A stretch of DNA of 20,872 nt from JBBRLA01 sp038231615 (lineage in GTDB: Bacteria > Myxococcota_A > Polyangia > Palsa-1104 > JAEUJZ01). Positions within the stretch are counted from its first letter, which is position 1. The number at the start of each line of letters is the position of its first letter. The position numbers and the translations under genes are program-made. The notes under the pieces were generated by a model, which was not told the DNA's origin, did no database searches, and saw nothing but the letters and a program-made list of their open reading frames with translations. Below, in pieces: positions 1 to 10,931 of this stretch. The stretch is from assembly GCA_038231615.1 (NCBI GenBank), contig JBBRLA010000060.1, forward strand, positions 1 through 20,872, read 5' to 3'.

Positions 1-1
1 A

Positions 2-3859
<3,858 letters not shown>

Positions 3860-3906
3860 TCTCGGTAAGCAAGCCTGTATTGTTGAGGGAGACTGGAAAA
3901 GGCCGA

Positions 3907-4860
3907 ATGGGCTCCAAGTTCAACTCCGAGCTACACAACCGTGAAGGGGTCACCTATCTCAAGCTGTCCGGCGTTGTCGATGAGGACAATGATCTGGCCG
4001 GGCTGGAGAGCAAGCTTGGATCGGGCACCCTGGTGATCGATCTGTCCGAGGTGGACCGCATCAACTCCTGTGGCGTTCGCGACTGGGTCAACTGGCTCGG
4101 GCGAGTGGAGAAAAACGGCGCCCGCACGGTGTTCGTCGATTGCGCCCCGGCGATCGTGTCCCAGATCAACCTGGTCCACAACTTCACCGGCAACGGCGTC
4201 GTCAAGAGCTTCTACGCCCCGTACTTCTGCACTCGCTGCCAGCGGGAGAAGCTGCTGATGCTGCAAACCCGGGACCTGGTGGCCGGGGGCCCGCCCTTCA
4301 CCGCGCCCACCTGCCGCTGCGACGAGTGCGACGGGCCGATGGAGTTCGACGACATGGAGGAGTCCTACTTTGCGTTCCTCAGCAACGCCAAGAAGGTGCC
4401 TTCGGACCCGAGCGTCGACGCGGTGATGCAGGAGTTTTCCGGGGTGCACGAGTCCACCGGCAGCGGATCCGGGGGCAAGCTGCGCTCGCGAAGCAGCACC
4501 GGTTCGCCGGCCCCGTCGTCGTCGTCGCTTTCCCCTTCGCCGCAGGCGGCGGCCCCGGTGGGACAGGTGGCGGCGCTGCCATCGGTGCCGGTGGTGCCGG
4601 CGGCGTCCCGGCCGCAGAGCGGGGCGCAAAAGGCGGTGAACGGACACCACGGCAGCCTGCTTCCGGGGCTTGCCGGCCTGAAGTCGAACACTACCACCCC
4701 GGGCACCCCGGTGGCCCTGGCGCAGCAGGCGGCGGAACAGGCGCAGTCGCAGCGATTCTCCCTGGGTCAGGCCCCAAGGTCGCTCTTGCCCTGGATGATG
4801 CTCGGCGTACTGCTGGTGCTGGCGGCCGTACTCCTGATCTGGGTCTTCGTGAGTGCTTAA
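3907..4860 (+). CDS. STAS-domain protein with zinc ribbon and C-terminal membrane anchor
   Basis: The protein has 317 residues from the ATG at 3907, which has a short A/G-rich AAAAGG four bases upstream; an in-frame TTG at 3880 is a weaker alternative. Residues 1-100 look like a STAS (anti-anti-sigma-like) fold: the strand TLVIDLSEVD leads to the loop R-I-N53-S54-C55-G56-V, where SpoIIAA/RsbV have DSSG/DSTG, the phosphorylated loop. One Ser is retained and Asp is replaced by Asn. A four-to-five-Cys zinc-ribbon-like segment follows: C108-x2-C111 and C136-x-C138-x2-C141. Residues ~165-290 are a low-complexity Ser/Pro/Ala linker. Residues ~293-315 form one strongly hydrophobic helix at the extreme C-terminus, so the protein is probably tail-anchored with STAS in the cytoplasm. 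The SpoIIE-type phosphatase at 5471 is a plausible partner. STAS assignment is fairly firm; the role is inferred. Confidence 0.85.
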   Translation: MGSKFNSELHNREGVTYLKLSGVVDEDNDLAGLESKLGSGTLVIDLSEVDRINSCGVRDWVNWLGRVEKNGARTVFVDCAPAIVSQINLVHNFTGNGVVKSFYAPYFCTRCQREKLLMLQTRDLVAGGPPFTAPTCRCDECDGPMEFDDMEESYFAFLSNAKKVPSDPSVDAVMQEFSGVHESTGSGSGGKLRSRSSTGSPAPSSSSLSPSPQAAAPVGQVAALPSVPVVPAASRPQSGAQKAVNGHHGSLLPGLAGLKSNTTTPGTPVALAQQAAEQAQSQRFSLGQAPRSLLPWMMLGVLLVLAAVLLIWVFVSA

Positions 4861-5411
4861 AGGGCCAGGCCCTTTTTGTAGGCGATGAGTTCTCGCTGGA
4901 CCTTGAGAAGGAGCTGATTGGTGTCGAGCAGCTCCTTGGTGCGGGTGCGGATCTGCCCCGCCAGGCGCTCCCGCTCCCGGGCTTCGTTGTCCAGCATCTT
5001 GCGGTACTTGTCCTGCACGGACGCCTCGTCAGTGACGTCGCGCTGGATCTCGAGCGCCCCGATGTGCTTGCCCTCGTCGTCGAAAATGGGGATGGCCGAA
5101 AGGACATAGCGTCGCTTGGGGGCGTCTTCGGCCAGGCCGATGGGCTTGCCGTCGATCTCGTCCAGCCGCACATGGCGGTGCTCGCGCCAGCACTGCTCGG
5201 CGATGCAGGACTCCTGGCAGATGGAGAGATTCATCACCTCCTGGCACTTGCGCCCCTTCAGCGTCCGCGCCTCGTGCCGGGGGAACATCGAGAAGAATGC
5301 CCGGTTGTAATCGACGATGTTGCGCTCCGCGTCACAAACGAACCAGCTATCGATCAGGGCGTCGGAGGTCGCCTTGAACTGCTGGAGAAAGCGTTCCATG
5401 GCCGGATGCAT
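4857..5411 (-). CDS. PAS-domain protein with cysteine cluster and C-terminal coiled coil
   Basis: The protein has 184 residues from the ATG at 5411. Residues ~8-130 read as one PAS domain: IDSWFVCDAERNIVDYNRAFF is the typical entry, and ALEIQRDVTDEA the typical PAS/PAC exit. Residues ~130-184 are a charged heptad-like helix suited to dimerisation. No kinase, cyclase or other output domain follows, so it is a stand-alone sensor or adaptor. Inside the PAS domain, C56, C65, C69 and C74 (plus C26) form a tight cluster that could hold a metal, heme-independent iron-sulfur site or redox disulfide; this is inference. The gene is divergent from the PP2C phosphatase gene (59 bp between starts) and convergent with the STAS gene, sharing TTAA at 4857-4860. 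Its own start has no clear Shine-Dalgarno; a TAGATT hexamer lies 9 nt upstream, so a very short leader is possible. Confidence 0.85.
   Translation of the reverse strand: MHPAMERFLQQFKATSDALIDSWFVCDAERNIVDYNRAFFSMFPRHEARTLKGRKCQEVMNLSICQESCIAEQCWREHRHVRLDEIDGKPIGLAEDAPKRRYVLSAIPIFDDEGKHIGALEIQRDVTDEASVQDKYRKMLDNEARERERLAGQIRTRTKELLDTNQLLLKVQRELIAYKKGLAL
4859..4877. terminator. Bidirectional Rho-independent terminator over convergent stop codons
   Basis: The stem AAAGGGC pairs with GCCCTTT around the 3-nt loop CAG, and five T residues end the plus-strand copy. It begins on the TAA stop of the plus-strand STAS gene and also encodes the last residues (KKGLAL) of the minus-strand PAS gene. On the minus strand the same stem is followed by only a short run (TTTAA), so termination is likely stronger in the plus direction. 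Confidence 0.7.
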
Positions 5412-5433
5412 GATCCCATTAATCTAGCTGTCG

Positions 5434-5462
5434 TTGACCCATCGAGCAAGGGTGCGTAGACT
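5434..5462 (+). promoter_or_regulatory. Sigma70-like promoter for the PP2C operon
   Basis: TTGACC at 5434-5439 (five of six to the -35 consensus) is followed by a 17-nt spacer and TAGACT at 5457-5462 (four of six to the -10 consensus). Expected transcription start is near 5469-5470, immediately before the ATG at 5471. The mRNA would then be leaderless or nearly so, which agrees with the absence of a ribosome binding site. Confidence 0.5.
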
Positions 5463-5469
5463 TTGCTCG
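5443..5469. promoter_or_regulatory. Inverted repeat flanking the -10 element (possible operator)
   Basis: CGAGCAA at 5443-5449 and TTGCTCG at 5463-5469 form a perfect 7-bp inverted repeat with a 13-nt centre. One arm is in the promoter spacer and the other at the expected start site, and the whole lies between two divergent genes. A repressor or autoregulator site is the natural reading. A hairpin at the 5' end of the transcript is less likely, because the first arm would not be transcribed from the proposed start. Confidence 0.4.
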
Positions 5470-5470
5470 A

Positions 5471-7096
5471 ATGGCCACGCGTCGCGGCGCATCGATCAGC
5501 CAGAAGATGATCTTGACCTCGACAGCGCTGGTGCTGGTGCTCATCGGCATGTCCGGGGCGATCAGCGCGCTCAACACCCGGCGGATCTTCGATGACGCCG
5601 CCGGCCAGCTCGCCGAACTCCACACCAGCTCCCTGAAGCGCCGCGGCGAGGTGCAGACCGGCACCATGGTCGAAACGGCGCGCACCGCGCTCATGCAGAG
5701 CGATTACAGCACGTTGAAGACCTTCGTGCCGGCGGCGGCCAAAAACGACACATCGGTGGTGGCCATCTATATCGTCGCCGACACCGGCATCGTCGCGGCC
5801 CACAGCGACCCCCGCCTGAGCGAACGGCCGGTGGCCGAGGTGGACCCGGTCCTGGGGGCGCGGATGGTCGAGGTCTCAAGGTCCGACTCCTTCATCATCC
5901 CCCCGCCCAGCGTACCGGACAAGACCCTGGAGCCCGAGGGCAGCCCGTCGGAGCGGCGCTTCGTCTTCGCCAGCCCGGTGACGGCCTCGGGCAGGAAGCT
6001 GGGCACCCTGGTGGTCATCTACAGCCTCCATGAACTCGACGCCGCCCTGGCGCGCATCGAGGCCGACCGCATCGCCGCCGGCCGCGACAACCTTTTCCGC
6101 ACGGTGATCCTGGGCATCCTCTTCATGCTGGTGGGTACGATGGTGTCGGTGTTCCAGGCATTGCGCATCACCCGGCCGATCAAGCAGCTTTCCCTGCGGG
6201 CCGACCAGATCGCCCGGGGCGACCTGGACACCCGGGTGGAGATCACGTCCCAGGACGAGATCGGGCTCCTGGGCGAGAACTTCAACTACATGGCCGACCG
6301 CCTGCAGGTGCTTTTGCAGGAGACCGCGGCCAAGGCCACCCTGGAGAAGGAACTGGAAGTCGCCCGCGCCATCCAGGAGACCCTGGTGCCCTCGGCGGAC
6401 CCCATCGATCGGTCGATCGTCAGGCTGGCCGGGTACTTTCAGCCGGCCACCCAGTGCGGCGGGGACTGGTGGACGGTCCATGACCTGCCCGACAACAAGC
6501 TTTTGGTGGTGATCGGGGACGTCACCGGCCACGGGGTGCCCTCGGCGATGATCACCGCCGCGGCCAAGGCCGCCTGCGACGTGGTGCGGGCGCTGGAGGG
6601 GCCGACGCTGACCTCGGGGCGGCTGCTTTCCATCATGAACCGCGCCATCTACGAGAGCGCCAAGCGCAAGTTCGTGATGACCTGCTTCGTGTCGATCATC
6701 GACATGAGCCGGCGCACCATCTCCTACTCCAACGCCGGGCACAACTTCCCCTATCTGTACCGCATGCAGCACAACCTGCGCCCCGGCGAAAATGAGTTCA
6801 CCGTCCTTATGTCCCGAGGCAACCGCCTGGGGGACTTGCAGGAGTCAAACTACGCGGAGACCGAGGCCACCCTGCGCCCGGGGGACGTGCTGGTCTTTTA
6901 CACCGATGGCATCGTCGAGTGCGAGAACGCCCTGGGCGAGGAGTACGGCGAGAAGCGTTTCCGCGGGGCGATCCGCAACGCCGCGGACCAGGAGCCGGCG
7001 CAGATGCGCGACTCGGTGGTGGCGGCGGCATCGGTGTTCTATGGGGACCGTCCGCGCAAGGACGACATCACCCTGGTCATGGCCCGCATCCGGTGA
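5471..7096 (+). CDS. Membrane HAMP-PP2C (SpoIIE/RsbU-type) serine phosphatase
   Basis: The protein has 541 residues. A first TM helix spans ~13-34, an extracytoplasmic sensor region ~35-207 and a second TM helix ~208-232. A HAMP domain covers ~229-282, starting RITRPIKQL and ending with the DEIGLLGENFN signature. A short helix with ELEVARAIQETLVP, the usual linker, precedes the PPM/SpoIIE phosphatase domain from ~315 to the end. Metal-binding and catalytic motifs are intact: GGDWW near 330, GDVTGHG near 350, NAGHN, YTDGIVE near 477 and DDIT near 531. The family dephosphorylates Ser/Thr on STAS anti-anti-sigma proteins in response to a sensed signal. The nearby STAS protein at 3907 is a candidate substrate, which is inference. 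It heads a same-strand run; its stop overlaps a possible GTG start at 7093 of the next gene. No ribosome binding site precedes the ATG. Confidence 0.95.
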   Translation: MATRRGASISQKMILTSTALVLVLIGMSGAISALNTRRIFDDAAGQLAELHTSSLKRRGEVQTGTMVETARTALMQSDYSTLKTFVPAAAKNDTSVVAIYIVADTGIVAAHSDPRLSERPVAEVDPVLGARMVEVSRSDSFIIPPPSVPDKTLEPEGSPSERRFVFASPVTASGRKLGTLVVIYSLHELDAALARIEADRIAAGRDNLFRTVILGILFMLVGTMVSVFQALRITRPIKQLSLRADQIARGDLDTRVEITSQDEIGLLGENFNYMADRLQVLLQETAAKATLEKELEVARAIQETLVPSADPIDRSIVRLAGYFQPATQCGGDWWTVHDLPDNKLLVVIGDVTGHGVPSAMITAAAKAACDVVRALEGPTLTSGRLLSIMNRAIYESAKRKFVMTCFVSIIDMSRRTISYSNAGHNFPYLYRMQHNLRPGENEFTVLMSRGNRLGDLQESNYAETEATLRPGDVLVFYTDGIVECENALGEEYGEKRFRGAIRNAADQEPAQMRDSVVAAASVFYGDRPRKDDITLVMARIR

Positions 7097-7107
7097 TCAG
7101 GCGCCCC

Positions 7108-9894
7108 ATGCAGCGTTTGCCGCGCTTCGGAAGGTGGATGGGGTTGGCACTGATGCTGGCCCTGTGCGGCCCCGCGCGGGGGCAGGGCAGGGCGGGGGCG
7201 GAGACCGAGGAGGACCGGAGCTTCTCGGAGGCGGAAAAGCTCTTCAACGCCGGACGCTACGGCGAGGCGGCGCCGCTCTACGACAAGGCGCTGTCCCTGA
7301 ACCCGACCCGGCCGGCGACGCTGGTCAAGCGCGCCACCCTGTATTTTCGCGAGCGGCGCTACGACCAGGCCATCCAGCTCCTGTCCCGGGCGGAGAAGCT
7401 GGCGCCGGAGGACCTGAACCTGAAGAGCATCCTGGGCCTGTGCCTGTACCAGAGCGGGCAGATCGGGCAGAAGGAACGCGGACTGTCCTACCTGACAGAC
7501 GTGGCTGCGCGCCGCCCGGAGAGCTACGAGGCGCAGTTTCAGATCGGGCAGCACTATGCCCATACAGACCCGAGGAAGGCCATCGCCGCGCTGGACCTGT
7601 ACTTCCGCTATCGTCCCGAGGAGCAGCGGTCCCTGGACGCGCCCGTGCAGCTTCTGCGCGGGACGGCATACTTCCTGGTCGGGCGCCTGCCCGAGGCGCA
7701 GCAGGCGCTGGAGGCGGCGCTGAAAGAACGCCCGGGGGACATGCGCATTCGTCTGACCCTGGGGGCGGTGGCGCTGGCCAGGGGGGATTTTGCCCGGGCG
7801 GTGGCCCTGCACGAGCCGCTGGCCGGTGAGGCCCGGCGGCGCCCGCGGATCGCCTACAACCTGGGGTTGTCCTACCTGAAGCTCGGGCGCCTCAAGGACG
7901 CCGCCCGCCTGGCGACGGAGTACACCGGCCTGCGCCCGGAAGATCCCCTGGGGCAGGTGCTCACGGGGGACATCGCGCTGGCAGGGGGCAAGGAGGAAGG
8001 CGCCCGTGCCGCCCTGCGCGCGTACGGGGAGGCGGATGGTCTGGGTCAGTCGCCGGGAACGAGCGCCGAACCGCTGAATATCAGCCTCGACTCCCGCGTC
8101 GCCCGGGCCTACATCCAGGCGCGGGACCCGGTTCGCGCCATCGCCGTGGCCCGGGCCCGGCTGGACCGGATCGCCGGCAGACCGGACGAGGGTGAGACGC
8201 CGCGCAAAAACCCGCGCCGGGGTGGGTCGGCACAGGGGCGCCCGGCAGGCCAGCTCTTGCGTGCGGCGGACACCCGCGGCGAGGCCAAGGCCGGCGAAGA
8301 GGGCGAGCTTCTGGCTGCGCTGCTTGAGGCGCAACTCCAGCTGGCCCAGGGAGACCGAAGCGTCTCCCCCGAGACCGTGACCTGGGCCTCTCGCCTCTCG
8401 ACCCTGTATCCGGCGGATGCCGGCGCCCTGGCGCTCTCTGGCAGCGGGGCCTTCAGCGCAGGCGAGCTGGAGCGGGCCCGCATCTTCTATGGCGAGGCGC
8501 TCTTGCGGGACAGCAAGCTGCGGCGGGCGCGGGTGGGGCTTTCCCGCGTCCTCATCCGCCTGGCGACATTGGGAGTTCCCGAAGGGGCCGACGGCGAGGG
8601 CAGCGACAAGGCGCAGGCCGCCGTGCCGCTGCTGGAGCAGGCGCTGCGCCTGCAAGATGACGGCGTCGGCGAGACCTCGACGGCGGCGCGGGACCTGGTG
8701 GTGGTGTACCTGATGATCGGGCGCTACGCCGAGGCGGATCGGGTGCTGGGCACGGTGCTTTCGGGGTCGGGGCGGGATCCGGTGCTCCTGCGCTTGCGGG
8801 CGCGGGTGCTCCTGGGGCTGGGGCAAAAGGGGCCGGCGCTGGAGGCGTACGAGCGCGCCGTCACCGAGACCAGCGGGCTTCTGGCAGGGGCCGCGGCGGA
8901 CAAGGAGCGGCAGAAGGTCCTGGTCCAGCAACTCGGCGAGCTGCACATCGAACTGGGCGGCCGTTTGCTATTGGCCGGCAAGCTGGACGAGGCGGTCGAG
9001 TCCCTGGAAAAAGCTTCGCGGGAACTTTTCGGCTCCGCCGGCCTGCCGGAGAGCGGCGGCGCCGATCTGCTGAAGGCGGGTTTGCGCAACCTGTCCCTGG
9101 CCTACCTGGCCCGCGGGCGGGCCCGCCTGGCGGAGTTTGAGGCCCAATCGACCCCACAGATCAAGACCGCCGAGGGGGCTCTGGAGGACCTGTCGCGGGC
9201 CATCGATCGGGGCGGGTTGCATCCGGGCAAGCATGAGTCCGGCACCGCACTTTGTGCCGCCGCCCTGGCCGCGGTGCAGGCGACCAAGTATGGCGTCGCC
9301 CGGGACCTGGCCCGGCGGGCGCAGGGGGAAGGGGGCTGCGAATTCCAGCCGGCCTTCGACCGCCTGGGATATGAGCTTCTGACCACCTATATCAACTACC
9401 GCGACACCGGCAGTTCGGCGCAGCGCGACCTGGCGTTGCGCACGCTGGCCAAGCTCCAGGGCCGGCTGGGTGGGGCGCAGCCGGGTTCGCCGCAGCTCGG
9501 GGCGCTCTTGCGGGCGCTTTTGCGCTCCGCCAACCAGATGCTGGCGTACGATTATTACGCCACCGGCAAGACCCAGCGGGCAGCGCAGCTCTTGCGGACG
9601 GCGCAGAAGCTGGCCACGCGGGCCGAGGGGGAGAAGGTTGAGGACCCGGTGCTGGTCCACAATCTGGCGGTGGTCGAGCTGGCCGAGGGGCGTCCCGTGG
9701 GGGAGCGGGTGCTGGAGCGCCTGGGCGGGCGCCCGGTGGAGTCCCTGGTCAACCTGGGCATCCTCCACGAGCGCAAGGGGGAGCAGAAGAAGGCCCTGGA
9801 GCTGTACCGCCGGGCCCTGGAGCGCGGGGCCCACACGCCCAAGCTGCGCGAATGGATCGAGGCCAAGGAGCGGCTTTATGGGGAGACGCTATGA
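7108..9894 (+). CDS. Secreted TPR-repeat protein
   Basis: The protein has 928 residues from the ATG at 7108. An in-frame GTG at 7093 overlaps the phosphatase stop (GTGA) and would add five residues; the ATG is preferred because CAGG lies just upstream, but the choice is open. Basic residues followed by WMGLALMLALCGPARG form a signal peptide, with cleavage near residue 24-26, so the protein is probably periplasmic or outer-membrane associated. TPR motifs begin at once (FNAGRYGEAAPLYDKALSLNP) and recur to the C-terminus (NLGILHERKGEQKKALELYR). A basic, Gly-rich linker at ~360-400 splits the array. No catalytic domain is visible. It overlaps the following gene by ATGA, pointing to translational coupling with the PhnD-like protein. 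It is likely a scaffold; the partner is unknown. Confidence 0.88.
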   Translation: MQRLPRFGRWMGLALMLALCGPARGQGRAGAETEEDRSFSEAEKLFNAGRYGEAAPLYDKALSLNPTRPATLVKRATLYFRERRYDQAIQLLSRAEKLAPEDLNLKSILGLCLYQSGQIGQKERGLSYLTDVAARRPESYEAQFQIGQHYAHTDPRKAIAALDLYFRYRPEEQRSLDAPVQLLRGTAYFLVGRLPEAQQALEAALKERPGDMRIRLTLGAVALARGDFARAVALHEPLAGEARRRPRIAYNLGLSYLKLGRLKDAARLATEYTGLRPEDPLGQVLTGDIALAGGKEEGARAALRAYGEADGLGQSPGTSAEPLNISLDSRVARAYIQARDPVRAIAVARARLDRIAGRPDEGETPRKNPRRGGSAQGRPAGQLLRAADTRGEAKAGEEGELLAALLEAQLQLAQGDRSVSPETVTWASRLSTLYPADAGALALSGSGAFSAGELERARIFYGEALLRDSKLRRARVGLSRVLIRLATLGVPEGADGEGSDKAQAAVPLLEQALRLQDDGVGETSTAARDLVVVYLMIGRYAEADRVLGTVLSGSGRDPVLLRLRARVLLGLGQKGPALEAYERAVTETSGLLAGAAADKERQKVLVQQLGELHIELGGRLLLAGKLDEAVESLEKASRELFGSAGLPESGGADLLKAGLRNLSLAYLARGRARLAEFEAQSTPQIKTAEGALEDLSRAIDRGGLHPGKHESGTALCAAALAAVQATKYGVARDLARRAQGEGGCEFQPAFDRLGYELLTTYINYRDTGSSAQRDLALRTLAKLQGRLGGAQPGSPQLGALLRALLRSANQMLAYDYYATGKTQRAAQLLRTAQKLATRAEGEKVEDPVLVHNLAVVELAEGRPVGERVLERLGGRPVESLVNLGILHERKGEQKKALELYRRALERGAHTPKLREWIEAKERLYGETL

Positions 9895-10865
9895 AGTCGT
9901 CGTCGTCGTCGTCGTCGTCGTCGAGGCCCGCGGCGGTGTTCGGCCTGGTCGTCTTCGTGGCCGAGCTGCTGGCGTCGGGGGCGTCGTCCTCGGCCTGGGC
10001 CCAGGACGAGGTTCGTCCCCTGGTGGTGGCCCTCTACGCCCCCACCGCCCCCCTGGCCAACGCCGAGGCCCGCTTCGCCTACGTCGAGAAGCTGGCGCAG
10101 CAGCTTAGCGCCGCCGGGGTGCCCGCGCAGGGCAAGGTCTTCGCCCGCTCCGGCGATCTGGAGGGGGCCATCCGTCACGGGCAAGTGGACCTGGCGGTGC
10201 TGGATGCCATCTACCTGGCCGAGCGGGGCCTGAACTACCCGGTGCTGGCGGCGACGACCGTGTCCGGGGAGTCGGCGCTGCGCTGGGGGCTTTACACCTC
10301 GTTGCCCCAGGGGAACCTGGGCAGCCTTGCCGGCAAGCGCCTCTCGTGGGCCCAGACGGCGGGCAAGGAGCCGACCTTTCTGGACAACGCGCTCCTGGAG
10401 GGGGAATTGAAGGTGGCGGAGCACTTCGACCTGCGCCCGCCGGCCCCCGACATCGCCGCCGCGGTCAGCGAGGTGGTGCTGCGCCACGCCGACTGCGTTT
10501 TCGCCCCGGATGTCGCCGTGGCCGGCAAGGGGCTGCGCCGGGTGTTCGACGCGGGCAAGGTGCAAAACCCGGCGCTGGTGCAGGTGCAGCAGCGGCTGCC
10601 ACGGGACGTGGTGATCCGGGCACAGCGGGTGCTGCTCTCGGCCACCGGGCTTGGGGGGCTGGATGGGTTTCGCCAGGTCCCCGCCGAGCCGTACCGGCAG
10701 CTCCGGCAGCGGATCTTGAACCGGGCCTCCGGCCGTCGCCTGGTGATGGCCGAGCCGCAACCGCTGCTTTCCGCGGTGAACAGCGGCATGCTGGCGAAGG
10801 ACGAATTCGCCCCCGACCTTTTGCCCCTGCGCGCGCTCCTTCTGGTCCCGAGCGGCGTGCCCTGA
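9891..10865 (+). CDS. PhnD-like periplasmic substrate-binding protein
   Basis: The protein has 324 residues. The ATG at 9891 is preceded by GGGGAG at 5-nt spacing and overlaps the previous stop as ATGA. It starts MK, then nine serines encoded by pure TCG, then a hydrophobic stretch ending SAWA before QDEV, a credible signal peptide with cleavage after residue 37. The mature part resembles the PhnD/phosphonate-binding-like fold of ABC-transporter solute receptors: RPLVVALYAPTAP as first strand, then DLEGAIRHGQVDLAVLDA, then LAGKRLSWAQTAGKEPTFLD. No permease or ATPase gene lies nearby, so it may feed a signalling or scaffold function with the TPR protein and phosphatase rather than transport. 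Ligand unknown. The fold assignment is by recognition of motif order only. Confidence 0.8.
   Translation: MKSSSSSSSSSRPAAVFGLVVFVAELLASGASSSAWAQDEVRPLVVALYAPTAPLANAEARFAYVEKLAQQLSAAGVPAQGKVFARSGDLEGAIRHGQVDLAVLDAIYLAERGLNYPVLAATTVSGESALRWGLYTSLPQGNLGSLAGKRLSWAQTAGKEPTFLDNALLEGELKVAEHFDLRPPAPDIAAAVSEVVLRHADCVFAPDVAVAGKGLRRVFDAGKVQNPALVQVQQRLPRDVVIRAQRVLLSATGLGGLDGFRQVPAEPYRQLRQRILNRASGRRLVMAEPQPLLSAVNSGMLAKDEFAPDLLPLRALLLVPSGVP
9897..9923 (+). repeat. (TCG)9 trinucleotide microsatellite
   Basis: Nine uninterrupted TCG units encode Ser3-Ser11 at the front of the signal peptide of the PhnD-like protein. Because the unit is three bases, slippage would change the number of serines without breaking the frame. 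Confidence 0.95.
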
Positions 10866-10931
10866 GGCCGCCGGGCTCGAACCGGCCTTGATTTGGGGCA
10901 TGGGGGCGCGAGATGCGATAGGCTGCGCCCG

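Noticed and set aside
7039..8946. A long minus-strand open frame opposite the secreted TPR gene
   Set aside because: Composition is Gln/Arg/Pro/Gly-rich without domains, while the plus frame shows a signal peptide and TPRs.
10866..10931. Terminator or promoter between the PhnD-like and membrane-protein genes
   Set aside because: Only a weak 5-bp stem (GGCCG/CGGCC) and a TTGATT without a convincing -10 are present; not enough to call.
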